From: Cladorhizidae sp. MBARI D1340-BT2
Lineage: Eukaryota; Porifera; Demospongiae; Poecilosclerida; Cladorhizidae
DNA: 64,000 nucleotides
Assembly: GCA_028752905.1 (NCBI GenBank)
Contig: JAQNBH010000004.1
Span: 1-64,000 of the forward strand
Direction: 5' to 3'
The translations under genes and the position numbers were made by a program. Positions 24,205 to 36,553 of the stretch are shown one piece after another; within the stretch, counting starts at the first letter, position 1, and every line of letters begins with the position of its first letter. The notes beneath the pieces are model-generated. The model did no database searches. It was given only the letters and a program-made list of their open reading frames with translations, and was not told the origin of the DNA.

Positions 24205-24730
24205 AGAGAGAGGACTAGGTGAGTACCAGATAGAGAGAGAGAGAGGACTAGGTGAGTACCAGAAAGAGAGAGAGAGAGGACTAGGTGAGTACCAGATAGA
24301 GAGAGAGAGAGGACTAGGTGAGTACCAGATAGAGAGAGAGAGAGGACTAGGTGAGTACCAGATAGAGAGAGAGAGAGGACTAGGTGAGTACCAGAGAGAG
24401 AGAGAGGACTAGGTGAGTACCAGAGAGAGAGAGAGGCCTAGGTGAGTACCAGATAGAGAGAGAGGACTAGGTGAGTACCAGATAGAGAGAGAGGACTAGG
24501 TGAGTACCAGAGAGAGAGGACTAGGTGAGTACCAGATAGAGAGAGAGAGGACTAGGTGAGTACCAGAAAGAGAGAGAGGACTAGGTGAGTACCAGATAGA
24601 GAGAGAGAGGACTAGGTGAGTACCAGAGAGAGAGAGAGGACTAGGTGAGTACCAGATAGAGAGAGAGGACTAGGTGAGTACCAGATAGAGAGAGAGGACT
24701 AGGTGAGTACCAGAAAGAGAGAGAGGACTA
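24205..24730 (+). repeat. GAGA-rich minisatellite with a splice-donor-like core, about 17 copies
   Basis: Units of 26-36 bp have the constant core GGACTAGGTGAGTACCAGA and a variable GA-dinucleotide tail. Each core contains AG|GTGAGT, a near-consensus 5' splice site on the plus strand. An ORF (24104-24412) translates the repeat as GLGEYQIERER but is a by-product of a unit near a multiple of three, and later units break the frame. The counterpart at 33505-34062 differs in copy number and tail length. Confidence 0.88.
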
Positions 24731-25296
24731 GGTGGACTAGTGGATTATGCTCTAGCTAGCTAGGTAGGAGGCTGGGATAGGGTAAGGGCTCTGGTGGATT
24801 ATGCTCTAGCTAGCTAGGAAGCATTGTAGGGGGCTGGGATATCGTGGCATAATTGAAATGTAAGGGAGGCTGAAAGTAAGACCGTTTTGGTAGGATTGGA
24901 ATAGGGCTTTCAAGCCTAGGGTTGTCCCCAGGGGTGGGAGATTCACTAGCCAAGTTTTTAAATCCCCACCCATCCCCCACTATTCCCCATACGTCACTAG
25001 TGGGGCTTGACATTGATAGGTGCATAACAAGGACGCACCTAATCATGTTTTTAGAGGTGTGATGGTCCTGAAGGACTCAACATTTGCATAGAGAATGGTT
25101 GCTAGAGAGGGTGCTGGATAAACTTACCAAGTAAATAGCAAGTGGCGAGCAGATAGAGAGCAGTGTTGCGAGCAGTACAGAGCAAATGGCGAGCAGATAG
25201 AGAGCGGTGTAACTGTTGCGAGCTAGCAGTCGTACAATTATAGGGCGTAGTCCTGGTACTGGGCATGCGCACAATTCCCCCGGGCCTAGATAATCA
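24731..25296. other. Inner segment of U block 2 with one end of a MITE-like element
   Basis: No gene seen. TGGATTATGCTCTAGCTAGC occurs twice (24742, 24793). Bases 24863-25160 are nearly identical to 62227-62524. They include the terminal sequence CACTAGTGGGGCTTGACATT that forms one of two inverted ends in the complete copy at 62091-62394; here only one end is kept. The GCGAGCAGATAGAGAG repeats recur at 25145-25215. Confidence 0.65.
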
Positions 25297-28200
25297 GTAT
25301 ACTAATATCTATATATTCACCAATGTACCCTAATAATTTATTACTGCATGTATGGAGCTACACATGACAAAGTGAAAATAGAGTGGTGGACATATGGAAG
25401 TACAGTTATAGGGACATTCCAATTAATAGAGGGGCATAGGTCCGAACTGGCCTCACTAATTGGGATATCCCTATAACTGTACTTCCATATGTCCACCACT
25501 CTATTTTCACCTTGCCATGTGTAGCTCCATACATGCTGTAATACAATATTATGGTAAATTGGTGAATATATAGATATTAGTATATAGAGTCTTGTGCTCC
25601 TCCATACAGGAGCCACACCCATTTCTGTGGACGGCAGCAGCGTGCACACGCCTATCGCTGTGAATGTCAAATTTGCTATTTTTGTTGTTGGTCATGTAAA
25701 GTACATGCACAGCAAGTTCAAGCGTTTCGTTGGCCAAAATATATTTTTTTGACTGACTTTCACATGACATTATTCAATACATTATTCCATAACTCATTAA
25801 TATATAATTTTTGGGGGAAAACTTGTGAAAGAAGAAAAAAATATTTGGCCAACGAAACGCTTGAACTTGCTGTGCATGTACTTCACATGACCAACAACAA
25901 AAATAGCAAATTTGACATTCACAGCGATAGGCGTGTGCACGCTGCTGCCGTCCACAGAAATGGGTGTGGCTCCTGTGTGGAGGAGCACAAGACTCTATAT
26001 ACTAATATCTATATATTCACCAATGTACCCTAATAATTTATTACTGCATGTATGGAGCTACACATGACAAAGTGAAAATAGAGTGGTGGACATATGGAAG
26101 TACAGTTATAGGGACATTCCAATTAATAGAGGGGCATAGGTCCGAACTGGCCTCACTAATTGGGATATCCCTATAACTGTACTTCCATATGTCCACCACT
26201 CTATTTTCACCTTGCCATGTGTAGCTCCATACATGCTGTAATACAATATTATGGTAAATTGGTGAATATATAGATATTAGTATATAGAGTCTTGTGCTCC
26301 TCCATACAGGAGCCACACCCATTTCTGTGGACGGCAGCAGCGTGCACACGCCTATCGCTGTGAATGTCAAATTTGCTATTTTTGTTGTTGGTCATGTAAA
26401 GTACATGCACAGCAAGTTCAAGCGTTTCGTTGGCCAAAATATATTTTTTTGACTGACTTTCACATGACATTATTCAATACATTATTCCATAACTCATTAA
26501 TATATAATTTTTTGGGGAAAACTTGTGAAAGAAGAAAAAAATATTTGGCCAACGAAACGCTTGAACTTGCTGTGCATGTACTTCACATGACCAACAACAA
26601 AAATAGCAAATTTGACATTCACAGCGATAGGCGTGTGCACGCTGCTGCCGTCCACAGAAATGGGTGTGGCTCCTGTGTGGAGGAGCACAAGACTCTATAT
26701 ACTAATATCTATATATTCACCAATGTACCCTAATAATTTATTACTGCATGTATGGAGCTACACATGACAAAGTGAAAATAGAGTGGTGGACATATGGAAG
26801 TACAGTTATAGGGACATTCCAATTAATAGAGGGGCATAGGTCCGAACTGGCCTCACTAATTGGGATATCCCTATAACTGTACTTCCATATGTCCACCACT
26901 CTATTTTCACCTTGCCATGTGTAGCTCCATACATGCTGTAATACAATATTATGGTAAATTGGTGAATATATAGATATTAGTATATAGAGTCTTGTGCTCC
27001 TCCATACAGGAGCCACACCCATTTTTGTGGACGGCAGCAGCGTGCACACGCCTATCGCTGTGAATGTCAAATTTGCTATTTTTGTTGTTGGTCATGTGAA
27101 GTACATGCACAGCAAGTTCAAGCGTTTCGTTGGCCAAATATTTTTTTCTTCTTTCACAAGTTTTCCCCAAAAAATTATATATTAATGAGTTATGGAATAA
27201 TGTATTGAATAATGTCATGTGAAAGTCAGTCAAAAAAATATATTTTGGCCAACGAAACGCTTGAACTTGCTGTGCATGTACTTTACATGACCAACAACAA
27301 AAATAGCAAATTTGACATTCACAGCGATAGGCGTGTGCACGCTGCTGCCGTCCACAGAAATGGGTGTGGCTCCTGTATGGAGGAGCACAAGACTCTATAT
27401 ACTAATATCTATATATTCACCAATTTACCATAATATTGTATTACAGCATGTATGGAGCTACACATGGCAAGATGAAAATAGAGTGGTGGACATATGGAAG
27501 TACAGTTATAGGGATATCCCAATTAGTGAGGCCAGTTCGGACATATGACCCTCTATTAATTGGAATGTCCCTATAACTGTACTTCCATATGTCCACCACT
27601 CTATTTTCACTTTGTCATGTGTAGCTCCATACATGCAGTAATAAATTATTAGGGTACATTGGTGAATATATAGATATTAGTATATAGAGTCTTGTGCTCC
27701 TCCACACAGGAGCCACACCCATTTCTGTGGACGGCAGCAGCGTGCACACGCCTATCGCTGTGAATGTCAAATTTGCTATTTTTGTTGTTGGTCATGTGAA
27801 GTACATGCACAGCAAGTTCAAGCGTTTCGTTGGCCAAATATTTTTTTTTTCTTTCACAAGTTTTCCCCAAAAAATTATATATTAATGAGTTATGGAATAA
27901 TGTATTGAATAATGTCATGTGAAAGTCAGCCAAAAAATATATTTTGGCCAACGAAACGCTTGAACTTGCTGTGCATGTACTTTACATGACCAACAACAAA
28001 AATAGCAAATTTGACATTCACAGCGATAGGCGTGTGCACGCTGCTGCCGTCCACAGAAATGGGTGTGGCTCCTGTATGGAGGAGCACAAGACTCTATATA
28101 CTAATATCTATATATTCACCAATTTACCATAATATTGTATTACAGCATGTATGGAGCTACACATGGCAAGGTGAAAATAGAGTGGTGGACATATGGAAGT

Positions 28201-31200
28201 ACAGTTATAGGGATATCCCAATTAGTGAGGCCAGTTCGGACCTATGCCCCTCTATTAATTGGAATGTCCCTATAACTGTACTTCCATATGTCCACCACTC
28301 TATTTTCACTTTGTCATGTGTAGCTCCATACATGCTGTAATACAATATTATGGTAAATTGGTGAATATATAGATATTAGTATATAGAGTCTTGTGCTCCT
28401 CCATACAGGAGCCACACCCATTTCTGTGGACGACAGCAGCGTGCACACGCCTATCGCTGTGAATGTCAAATTTGCTATTTTTGTTGTTGGTCATGTAAAG
28501 TACATGCACAGCAAGTTCAAGCGTTTCGTTGGCCAAAATATATTTTTTTGACTGACTTTCACATGACATTATTCAATACATTATTCCATAACTCATTAAT
28601 ATATAATTTTTTGGGGAAAACTTGTGAAAGAAGAAAAAAATATTTGGCCAACGAAACGCTTGAACTTGCTGTGCATGTACTTCACATGACCAACAATATC
28701 CCTATGACTGTACTTCCATATGTCCACCACTCTATTTTTACCTTGTTATGTTCAACTCCACACATGTATTAATAAACTATTAGGATACGTATGTGAATAT
28801 TTAGAAATTAGTATATAGAGGTTGAAGACTATTTAATATTAATGAGTTATGGAATAATGTAATGAACTATAAATAGTCTTCAACCTCTAACTAATATCTA
28901 AATATTCACATACTTATCCTAATAGTTTATTACTGCAGGTGTGGAGCTGAACATGCCAAGGTAAAAATAGAGTGGTGAACATATGGAAGTTCAGTTATAG
29001 GGATATCCCAATTAATGAGGCCAGTTCGGACCTAAATAGTCTTCAACCTCTATATACTAATTTCTAAATATTCACATACGTATCCTAATAGTTTATTAAT
29101 ACATGTGTGGATTTGAACATGACAAGGTAAATATAGAGTGAGTGGTGGACATATGGAAGTACAGTTATAGGGACATTCCAATTAATAGAGGGGCATAGGT
29201 CCGAACTGGCCTCATTAATTGGGATATCCCTATAACTGTACTTCCATATGTCCACCACTCTATTTTCACCTTGCCATGTGTAGCTCCATACATGCTGTAA
29301 TACAATATTAGTGAATATATAGATATTAGTATATAGAGTCTTGTGCTCCTCCATACAGGAGCCACACCCATTTCTGTGGACGGCAGCAGCGTGCACACGC
29401 CTATCGCTGTGAATGTCAAATTTGCTATTTTTGTTGTTGGTCATGTAAAGTACATGCACAGCAAGTTCAAGCGTTTCGTTGGCCAAATATATTTTTTTAC
29501 TTTCACAATTTTCCCCAAAAAATTATATATTAATGAGTTATGGAATAATGTATTGACTAATTTCTAAATATTCACATACGTATCCTAATAGTTTATTAAT
29601 GCATGTGTGGATTTGAACATGACAAGGTAAATATAGAGTGGTGGACATATGGAAGTACAGTTATAGGGACATTCCAATTAATATAGGGGCATACGTCTGA
29701 ACTGGCCTCATTAATTGGGATATCCCTATGACTGTACTTCCATATGTCCACCACTCTATTTTTACCTTGTTATGTTCAACTCCACACATGTATTAATAAA
29801 CTATTAGGATACGTATGTGAATATTTAGAAATTAGTATATAGAGGTTGAAGACTATTTAATATTAATGAGTTATGGAATAATGAATTGAACTATAAATAG
29901 TCTTCAACCTCTAACTAATATCTAAATATTCACATACTTATCCTAATAGTTTATTACTGCATGTGTGGAGCTGAATATGACAAGGTAAAAATAGAGTGGT
30001 GGACATATGGAAGTACAGTTATAGGGATATCCCAATTAATGAGGCCAGTTCGGACCTAAATAGTCTTCAACCTCTATATACTAATTTCTAAATATTCACA
30101 TACGTATCCTAATAGTTTATTAATGCATGTGTGGATTTGAACATGACAAGGTAAATATAGAGTGGTGGACATATGGAAGTACAGTTATAGGGACATTCCA
30201 ATTAATATAGGGGCATACGTCTGAACTGGCCTCATTAATTGGGATATCCCTATGACTGTACTTCCATATGTCCACCACTCTATTTTTACCTTGTTATGTT
30301 CAACTCCACACATGTATTAATAAACTATTAGGATACGTATGTGAATATTTAGAAATTAGTATATAGAGGTTGAAGACTATTTAATATTAATGAGTTATGG
30401 AATAATGTAATGAACTATAAATAGTCTTCAACCTCTAACTAATATCTAAATATTCACATACTTATCCTAATAGTTTATTACTGCAGGTGTGGAGCTGAAC
30501 ATGCCAAGGTAAAAATAGAGTGGTGAACATATGGAAGTTCAGTTATAGGGATATCCCAATTAATGAGGCCAGTTCGGACCTAAATAGTCTTCAACCTCTA
30601 TATACTAATTTCTAAATATTCACATACGTATCCTAATAGTTTATTAATACATGTGTGGATTTGAACATGACAAGGTAAATATAGAGTGAGTGGTGGACAT
30701 ATGGAAGTACAGTTATAGGGACATTCCAATTAATAGAGGGGCATAGGTCCGAACTGGCCTCATTAATTGGGATATCCCTATAACTGTACTTCCATATGTC
30801 CACCACTCTATTTTCACCTTGCCATGTGTAGCTCCATACATGCTGTAATACAATATTAGTGAATATATAGATATTAGTATATAGAGTCTTGTGCTCCTCC
30901 ATACAGGAGCCACACCCATTTCTGTGGACGGCAGCAGCGTGCACACGCCTATCGCTGTGAATGTCAAATTTGCTATTTTTGTTGTTGGTCATGTAAAGTA
31001 CATGCACAGCAAGTTCAAGCGTTTCGTTGGCCAAATATATTTTTTTACTTTCACAATTTTCCCCAAAAAATTATATATTAATGAGTTATGGAATAATGTA
31101 TTGACTAATTTCTAAATATTCACATACGTATCCTAATAGTTTATTAATGCATGTGTGGATTTGAACATGACAAGGTAAATATAGAGTGGTGGACATATGG

Positions 31201-32938
31201 AAGTACAGTTATAGGGACATTCCAATTAATATAGGGGCATACGTCTGAACTGGCCTCATTAATTGGGATATCCCTATGACTGTACTTCCATATGTCCACC
31301 ACTCTATTTTTACCTTGTTATGTTCAACTCCACACATGTATTAATAAACTATTAGGATACGTATGTGAATATTTAGAAATTAGTATATAGAGGTTGAAGA
31401 CTATTTAATATTAATGAGTTATGGAATAATGAATTGAACTATAAATAGTCTTCAACCTCTAACTAATATCTAAATATTCACATACTTATCCTAATAGTTT
31501 ATTACTGCATGTGTGGAGCTGAACATGACAAGGTAAAAATAGAGTGGTGGACATATGGAAGTACAGTTATAGGGATATCCCAATTAATGAGGCCAGTTCG
31601 GACCTAAATAGTCTTCAACCTCTATATACTAATTTCTAAATATTCACATACGTATCCTAATAGTTTATTAATGCATGTGTGGATTTGAACATGACAAGGT
31701 AAATATAGAGTGGTGGACATATGGAAGTACAGTTATAGGGACATTCCAATTAATATAGGGGCATACGTCTGAACTGGCCTCATTAATTGGGATATCCCTA
31801 TGACTGTACTTCCATATGTCCACCACTCTATTTTTACCTTGTTATGTTCAACTCCACACATGTATTAATAAACTATTAGGATACGTATGTGAATATTTAG
31901 AAATTAGTATATAGAGGTTGAAGACTATTTAATATTAATGAGTTATGGAATAATGTAATGAACTATAAATAGTCTTCAACCTCTAACTAATATCTAAATA
32001 TTCACATACTTATCCTAATAGTTTATTACTGCAGGTGTGGAGCTGAACATGCCAAGGTAAAAATAGAGTGGTGAACATATGGAAGTTCAGTTATAGGGAT
32101 ATCCCAATTAATGAGGCCAGTTCGGACCTAAATAGTCTTCAACCTCTATATACTAATTTCTAAATATTCACATACGTATCCTAATAGTTTATTAATACAT
32201 GTGTGGATTTGAACATGACAAGGTAAATATAGAGTGAGTGGTGGACATATGGAAGTACAGTTATAGGGACATTCCAATTAATAGAGGGGCATAGGTCCGA
32301 ACTGGCCTCATTAATTGGGATATCCCTATAACTGTACTTCCATATGTCCACCACTCTATTTTCACCTTGCCATGTGTAGCTCCATACATGCTGTAATACA
32401 ATATTAGTGAATATATAGATATTAGTATATAGAGTCTTGTGCTCCTCCATACAGGAGCCACACCCATTTCTGTGGACGGCAGCAGCGTGCACACGCCTAT
32501 CGCTGTGAATGTCAAATTTGCTATTTTTGTTGTTGGTCATGTAAAGTACATGCACAGCAAGTTCAAGCGTTTCGTTGGCCAAATATATTTTTTTACTTTC
32601 ACAATTTTCCCCAAAAAATTATATATTAATGAGTTATGGAATAATGTATTGACTAATTTCTAAATATTCACATACGTATCCTAATAGTTTATTAATGCAT
32701 GTGTGGATTTGAACATGACAAGGTAAATATAGAGTGGTGGACATATGGAAGTACAGTTATAGGGATATCCCAATTAGTGAGGCCAGTTCGGACCTATGCC
32801 CCTCTATTAATTGGAATGTCCCTATAACTGTACTTCCATATGTCCACCACTCTATTTTCACTTTGTCATGTGTAGCTCCATACATGCAGTAATAAATTAT
32901 TAGGGTACATTGGTGAATATATAGATATTAGTATACTG
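25297..32938. repeat. Satellite array 2
   Basis: The left part (25297-28696) is tandem type A monomers at exactly 700-bp spacing (25341, 26041, 26741), then inverted copies from about 26994. The right part (28697-32765) is the 1548-bp higher-order repeat in inverted orientation. The last 170 bp return to type A before the U block. Bases 27943-32765 are the reverse complement of 7207-12029 (x + y = 39972), with at least two differences (8224 against 31748, and 29976). All ORFs are shadows of the hairpin monomer; no gene. Confidence 0.92.
28697..32765 (-). repeat. 1548-bp higher-order repeat in array 2 (about 2.6 copies)
   Basis: The same phase markers recur at 1548-bp spacing (29085, 30633 and 32181 for the same internal site). 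The first junction, ACCAACA|ATATCCC near 28696, is the reverse complement of the one at 11275, so arrays 1 and 2 share one ancestral array. Confidence 0.86.
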
Positions 32939-33504
32939 ATTATCTAGGCCCGGGGGAATTGTGCGCATGCCCAGTACCAGGACTACGCCCTATAATTGTA
33001 CGACTGCTAGCTCGCAACAGTTACACCGCTCTCTATCTGCTCGCCATTTGCTCTGTACTGCTCGCAACACTGCTCTCTATCTGCTCGCCACTTGCTATTT
33101 ACTTGGTAAGTTTATCCAGCACCCTCTCTAGCAACCATTCTCTATGCAAATGTTGAGTCCTTCAGGACCATCACACCTCTAAAAACATGATTAGGTGCGT
33201 CCTTGTTATGCACCTATCAATGTCAAGCCCCACTAGTGACGTATGGGGAATAGTGGGGGATGGGTGGGGATTTAAAAACTTGGCTAGTGAATCTCCCACC
33301 CCTGGGGACAACCCTAGGCTTGAAAGCCCTATTCCAATCCTACCAAAACGGTCTTACTTTCAGCCTCCCTTACATTTCAATTATGCCACGATATCCCAGC
33401 CCCCTACAATGCTTCCTAGCTAGCTAGAGCATAATCCACCAGAGCCCTTACCCTATCCCAGCCTCCTACCTAGCTAGCTAGAGCATAATCCACTAGTCCA
33501 CCTA

Positions 33505-34062
33505 GTCCTCTCTCTCTTTCTGGTACTCACCTAGTCCTCTCTCTCTATCTGGTACTCACCTAGTCCTCTCTCTCTATCTGGTACTCACCTAGTCCTCTCT
33601 CTCTCTCTGGTACTCACCTAGTCCTCTCTCTCTCTATCTGGTACTCACCTAGTCCTCTCTCTCTTTCTGGTACTCACCTAGTCCTCTCTCTCTCTATCTG
33701 GTACTCACCTAGTCCTCTCTCTCTGGTACTCACCTAGTCCTCTCTCTCTATCTGGTACTCACCTAGTCCTCTCTCTCTATCTGGTACTCACCTAGGCCTC
33801 TCTCTCTCTCTGGTACTCACCTAGTCCTCTCTCTCTCTCTGGTACTCACCTAGTCCTCTCTCTCTCTATCTGGTACTCACCTAGTCCTCTCTCTCTCTCT
33901 ATCTGGTACTCACCTAGTCCTCTCTCTCTCTCTATCTGGTACTCACCTAGTCCTCTCTCTCTCTCTATCTGGTACTCACCTAGTCCTCTCTCTCTCTCTT
34001 TCTGGTACTCACCTAGTCCTCTCTCTCTCTCTATCTGGTACTCACCTAGTCCTCTCTCTAGC
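33505..34062 (-). repeat. GAGA minisatellite, copy in U block 3
   Basis: Inverted counterpart of 24205-24730, read here as CTCTCTATCTGGTACTCACC plus TAGTCC. Copy number and dinucleotide lengths differ from the other block. An ORF on the minus strand (33846-34160) is repeat-derived. Confidence 0.88.
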
Positions 34063-34275
34063 AGAGATGTCTGCCTGTGCATCAGTGAGTGTGTATATAT
34101 TATACATACACTAGCAGTTATGTCTGCCTGTGCATCAGTGAGTGTGTATAAATTATACATACACTAGCAGAGATGCCTATCTCTGCATCAGTGAGTGTGT
34201 ATATATTATACATACACTAGCAGAGATGTCTGCCTGTGCACCAGTGAGTGTGTATATATTATACATACACTCACT
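34063..34275 (-). repeat. 53-bp minisatellite, 4 copies
   Basis: Counterpart of 23887-24204 with two fewer units. The AGAGATAGG variant unit is kept, so the loss was of standard internal units. It ends in the same TGCACCAGTGAGTGTG unit. Confidence 0.88.
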
Positions 34276-35336
34276 GGTGCACAGGCAGACATCTCTTTAA
34301 CCATCCTCAGATACTCCAAGTTGAAATTTTTAAAATCTTGAGATTATTGGCTATGCAGCCTTGACAGCATGAAATGGCCATGTATGGGCTGCAACGCAAC
34401 CCAGAGGGATAAGGGAGGGGGATGTGCCCCAACTCATGTAGAGCACAGAATCAATTTTAAGTCAAAACAAATCATGTATTTTTTTAATATGCTTTCTACT
34501 GTGTGCTTTATTGTGCTCCCATGTTTATTGTAACTTAAACAATAAACAACACACAATGAAATAGTATTACAGTAAAATATTATTGACACTACTGTCTGCA
34601 ACACCGAGTCGGGGGCGGATCCGTGTAACTGAACGCTCGCGCATGCACACGAAACACTGACGCGTGACTACCCATGTTTCTCTGTTGTGTCCTAGTTGAA
34701 TTGACTCCTGGTGTGTCCTCTATCTGCTCGCCACCGCTCCTACCTGCTCGCCACCGCTCTCTACCTGCCACACTGCTCTCTATCTGCTCGCCACAGCGCT
34801 CTCTATCTGCTCGCCACTTGCTCATTACTTGGTAAGTTTATCCAGCACCTTCTCTAGCAACCATTCTCCATCATGATTTGCAAATGTTGAGATGTTGAGT
34901 CCTTCAGGGTGATGGTGCTAACTCGCCAGTGTGTCTGATGTTATTTTCAATGGTTATGGTATCATGGGGTAGCCAAAATAGCGTGGCACCAAAATAGTGT
35001 GGCGCCAAAATGTCAGGGCAAATGTCAGGGCAAGTGTGGGTGAGTGTGAGTGAGGTTAACTTTAATTCAGCTCAGCTCAGGCCGACCACTAGCAGACCAG
35101 CCATCATAGTTGGTGTACAGCTTCTATCAGCTCTCGGGTCAACTTTACAAGCTCAATAAGTGACTGAGTATTTCAAATGGCCAATGGCTCTGGCTCTAGC
35201 TAAATGAAGGTCCATGGTAACATTCGCTGAATGTGTTTATTAACAGCATGATTGGCATGTACCACTGGACTCCTGCTGTGTGTTTTTGCCTTGGGACAGG
35301 CCTTACCTTAGGAGCTCCTTAAGACTCCTTCTGGTG

Positions 35337-35425
35337 CACTCTATATAAATAACCCTGCTCTATAAATAGCCAACGAACATTGTCAAACATGTAGTGACAA
35401 TGGGTGGTGGTTGGCAGGTCAGCCA
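35337..35425 (+). promoter_or_regulatory. TATA-like and CCAAT elements upstream of gene C
   Basis: CTCTATATAAATAACC at about 35339, CTATAAATAG at about 35361 and CCAATTGG near 35424. They lie about 1.2 kb upstream of the gene C ATG and about 0.9 kb upstream of its putative 5' UTR exon donor at 36314. They may serve a different transcript or an upstream untranslated exon. A TATA-like CTCTATAAATAAC also occurs near 61990, upstream of the rightmost gene. Confidence 0.3.
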
Positions 35426-36014
35426 ATTGGCACACCACAAACTAATCAATGTGAACTAATCAATGTGCATTTGGTTAGCAGGTTACCAATCAGCCACATC
35501 CAATATTATAGCAGTCCAAGAGACCCATTATCAGGGTCTGGTGCATTACTTGCATTACTTGTTCCCTCATTGTTTTAACAGCTAGCTGAGTATTTACTCT
35601 AAATGTATGAGCAAAAATCCTCCTCCCATGCATCTGGTTGTGAGCTAGCCTGGGGTGACTCCTGGTGTGTGCTCAGCTGCTCTCCGACCGTTTTGTAAGC
35701 TATTCAAGTAGTTTTTAGTGCCCTTACGTAATTCTGTAGTTCAGACGTATGATCTCTTCTGTGTTAGTTCAGACAGTGTGTGTCCCCATAGAGCTATTTT
35801 CAACCTGACTCAAGTGATTGTGACAGTGTGTGTCCCCATACAACAACCTACTTTAACCTACCTTGTGTGTCCCCATAGAGCTGACACACCTAGTCATGTG
35901 CTGTGAGATCATGCTAGGGCAGGCTATGATGTGGTAAACTGATAGGATGTGGGTCGGCGAACGTGCTGCTAACCAACCAACCATTCCTGTATGTGATGTC
36001 CACTGAACATTCTG

Positions 36015-36314
36015 GTCCAATGACCATTGGTTGGGGATTTCGGTATGGCTACCCCAGACTTTTTTTTTTTTTTTTTTGCTATCGCAGACTAAAAACAAAG
36101 GTCATGCTTTACTCAGTACAATAGCCAATGAACATGTAAGTGCTTTATTAGAATAGGTGGTCGGATGGGTGGTTGGCAGGTCAGCCAATCACACCACAAA
36201 CTAGCCTTGTACAGGTCAGCCAATCAGCACACCACAAACTAGCCTTGTACCTCCCCTATTTTGATCACACTACTGTCAGTACGTTTAATCTCGAATAACT
36301 AGGAGCTGCCGCTG
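36015..36314 (+). promoter_or_regulatory. CCAAT-box cluster and putative 5' UTR exon of gene C
   Basis: Equivalent of 334-633, shifted by 35681. CCAAT copies lie near 36015, 36125, 36185 and 36220, followed by the CTG|GTAAGT donor (intron from 36315) and acceptor CTCCTTAG ending at 36526. Confidence 0.42.
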
Positions 36315-36553
36315 GTAAGTGGGGAGGGAGGGTGGGGTTGGGGTTGCTTGGACAGTGTTCAATCATTTTGCTGCTCATGGTGAATAAATAAAAATCCAAG
36401 TATCTCTCTATCCCCATGTAGGAGAAGGAGAAGGTGTCAAATGCTACATTAAATAGGTTTTTAAGTTTACATTATTTATTTCCATTTGTATTAGTGGCCT
36501 TAGCCATCCACATCCTGTCTCCTTAGCATCCGATCTCTAAGTGCCTCAGCAGT

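Larger units (their letters stand above)
18377..25296 (-). other. U block, copy 2, inverted
   Basis: A complete block between arrays 1 and 2. It holds the gene B 3' flank (18377-19370, no gene seen, mirror of 3144-4137), gene B, its upstream flank, and then 2.8 kb (22514-25296) that corresponds to the part missing left of base 1. Compared with the direct copy 32939-39797, it differs by scattered substitutions and by tandem-repeat copy number. Confidence 0.9.

Noticed and set aside
24104..24412. GLGEYQIERER-repeat ORF
   Set aside because: Produced by minisatellite units near 36 bp. Later units of 26-32 bp break the frame and copy number differs between blocks.
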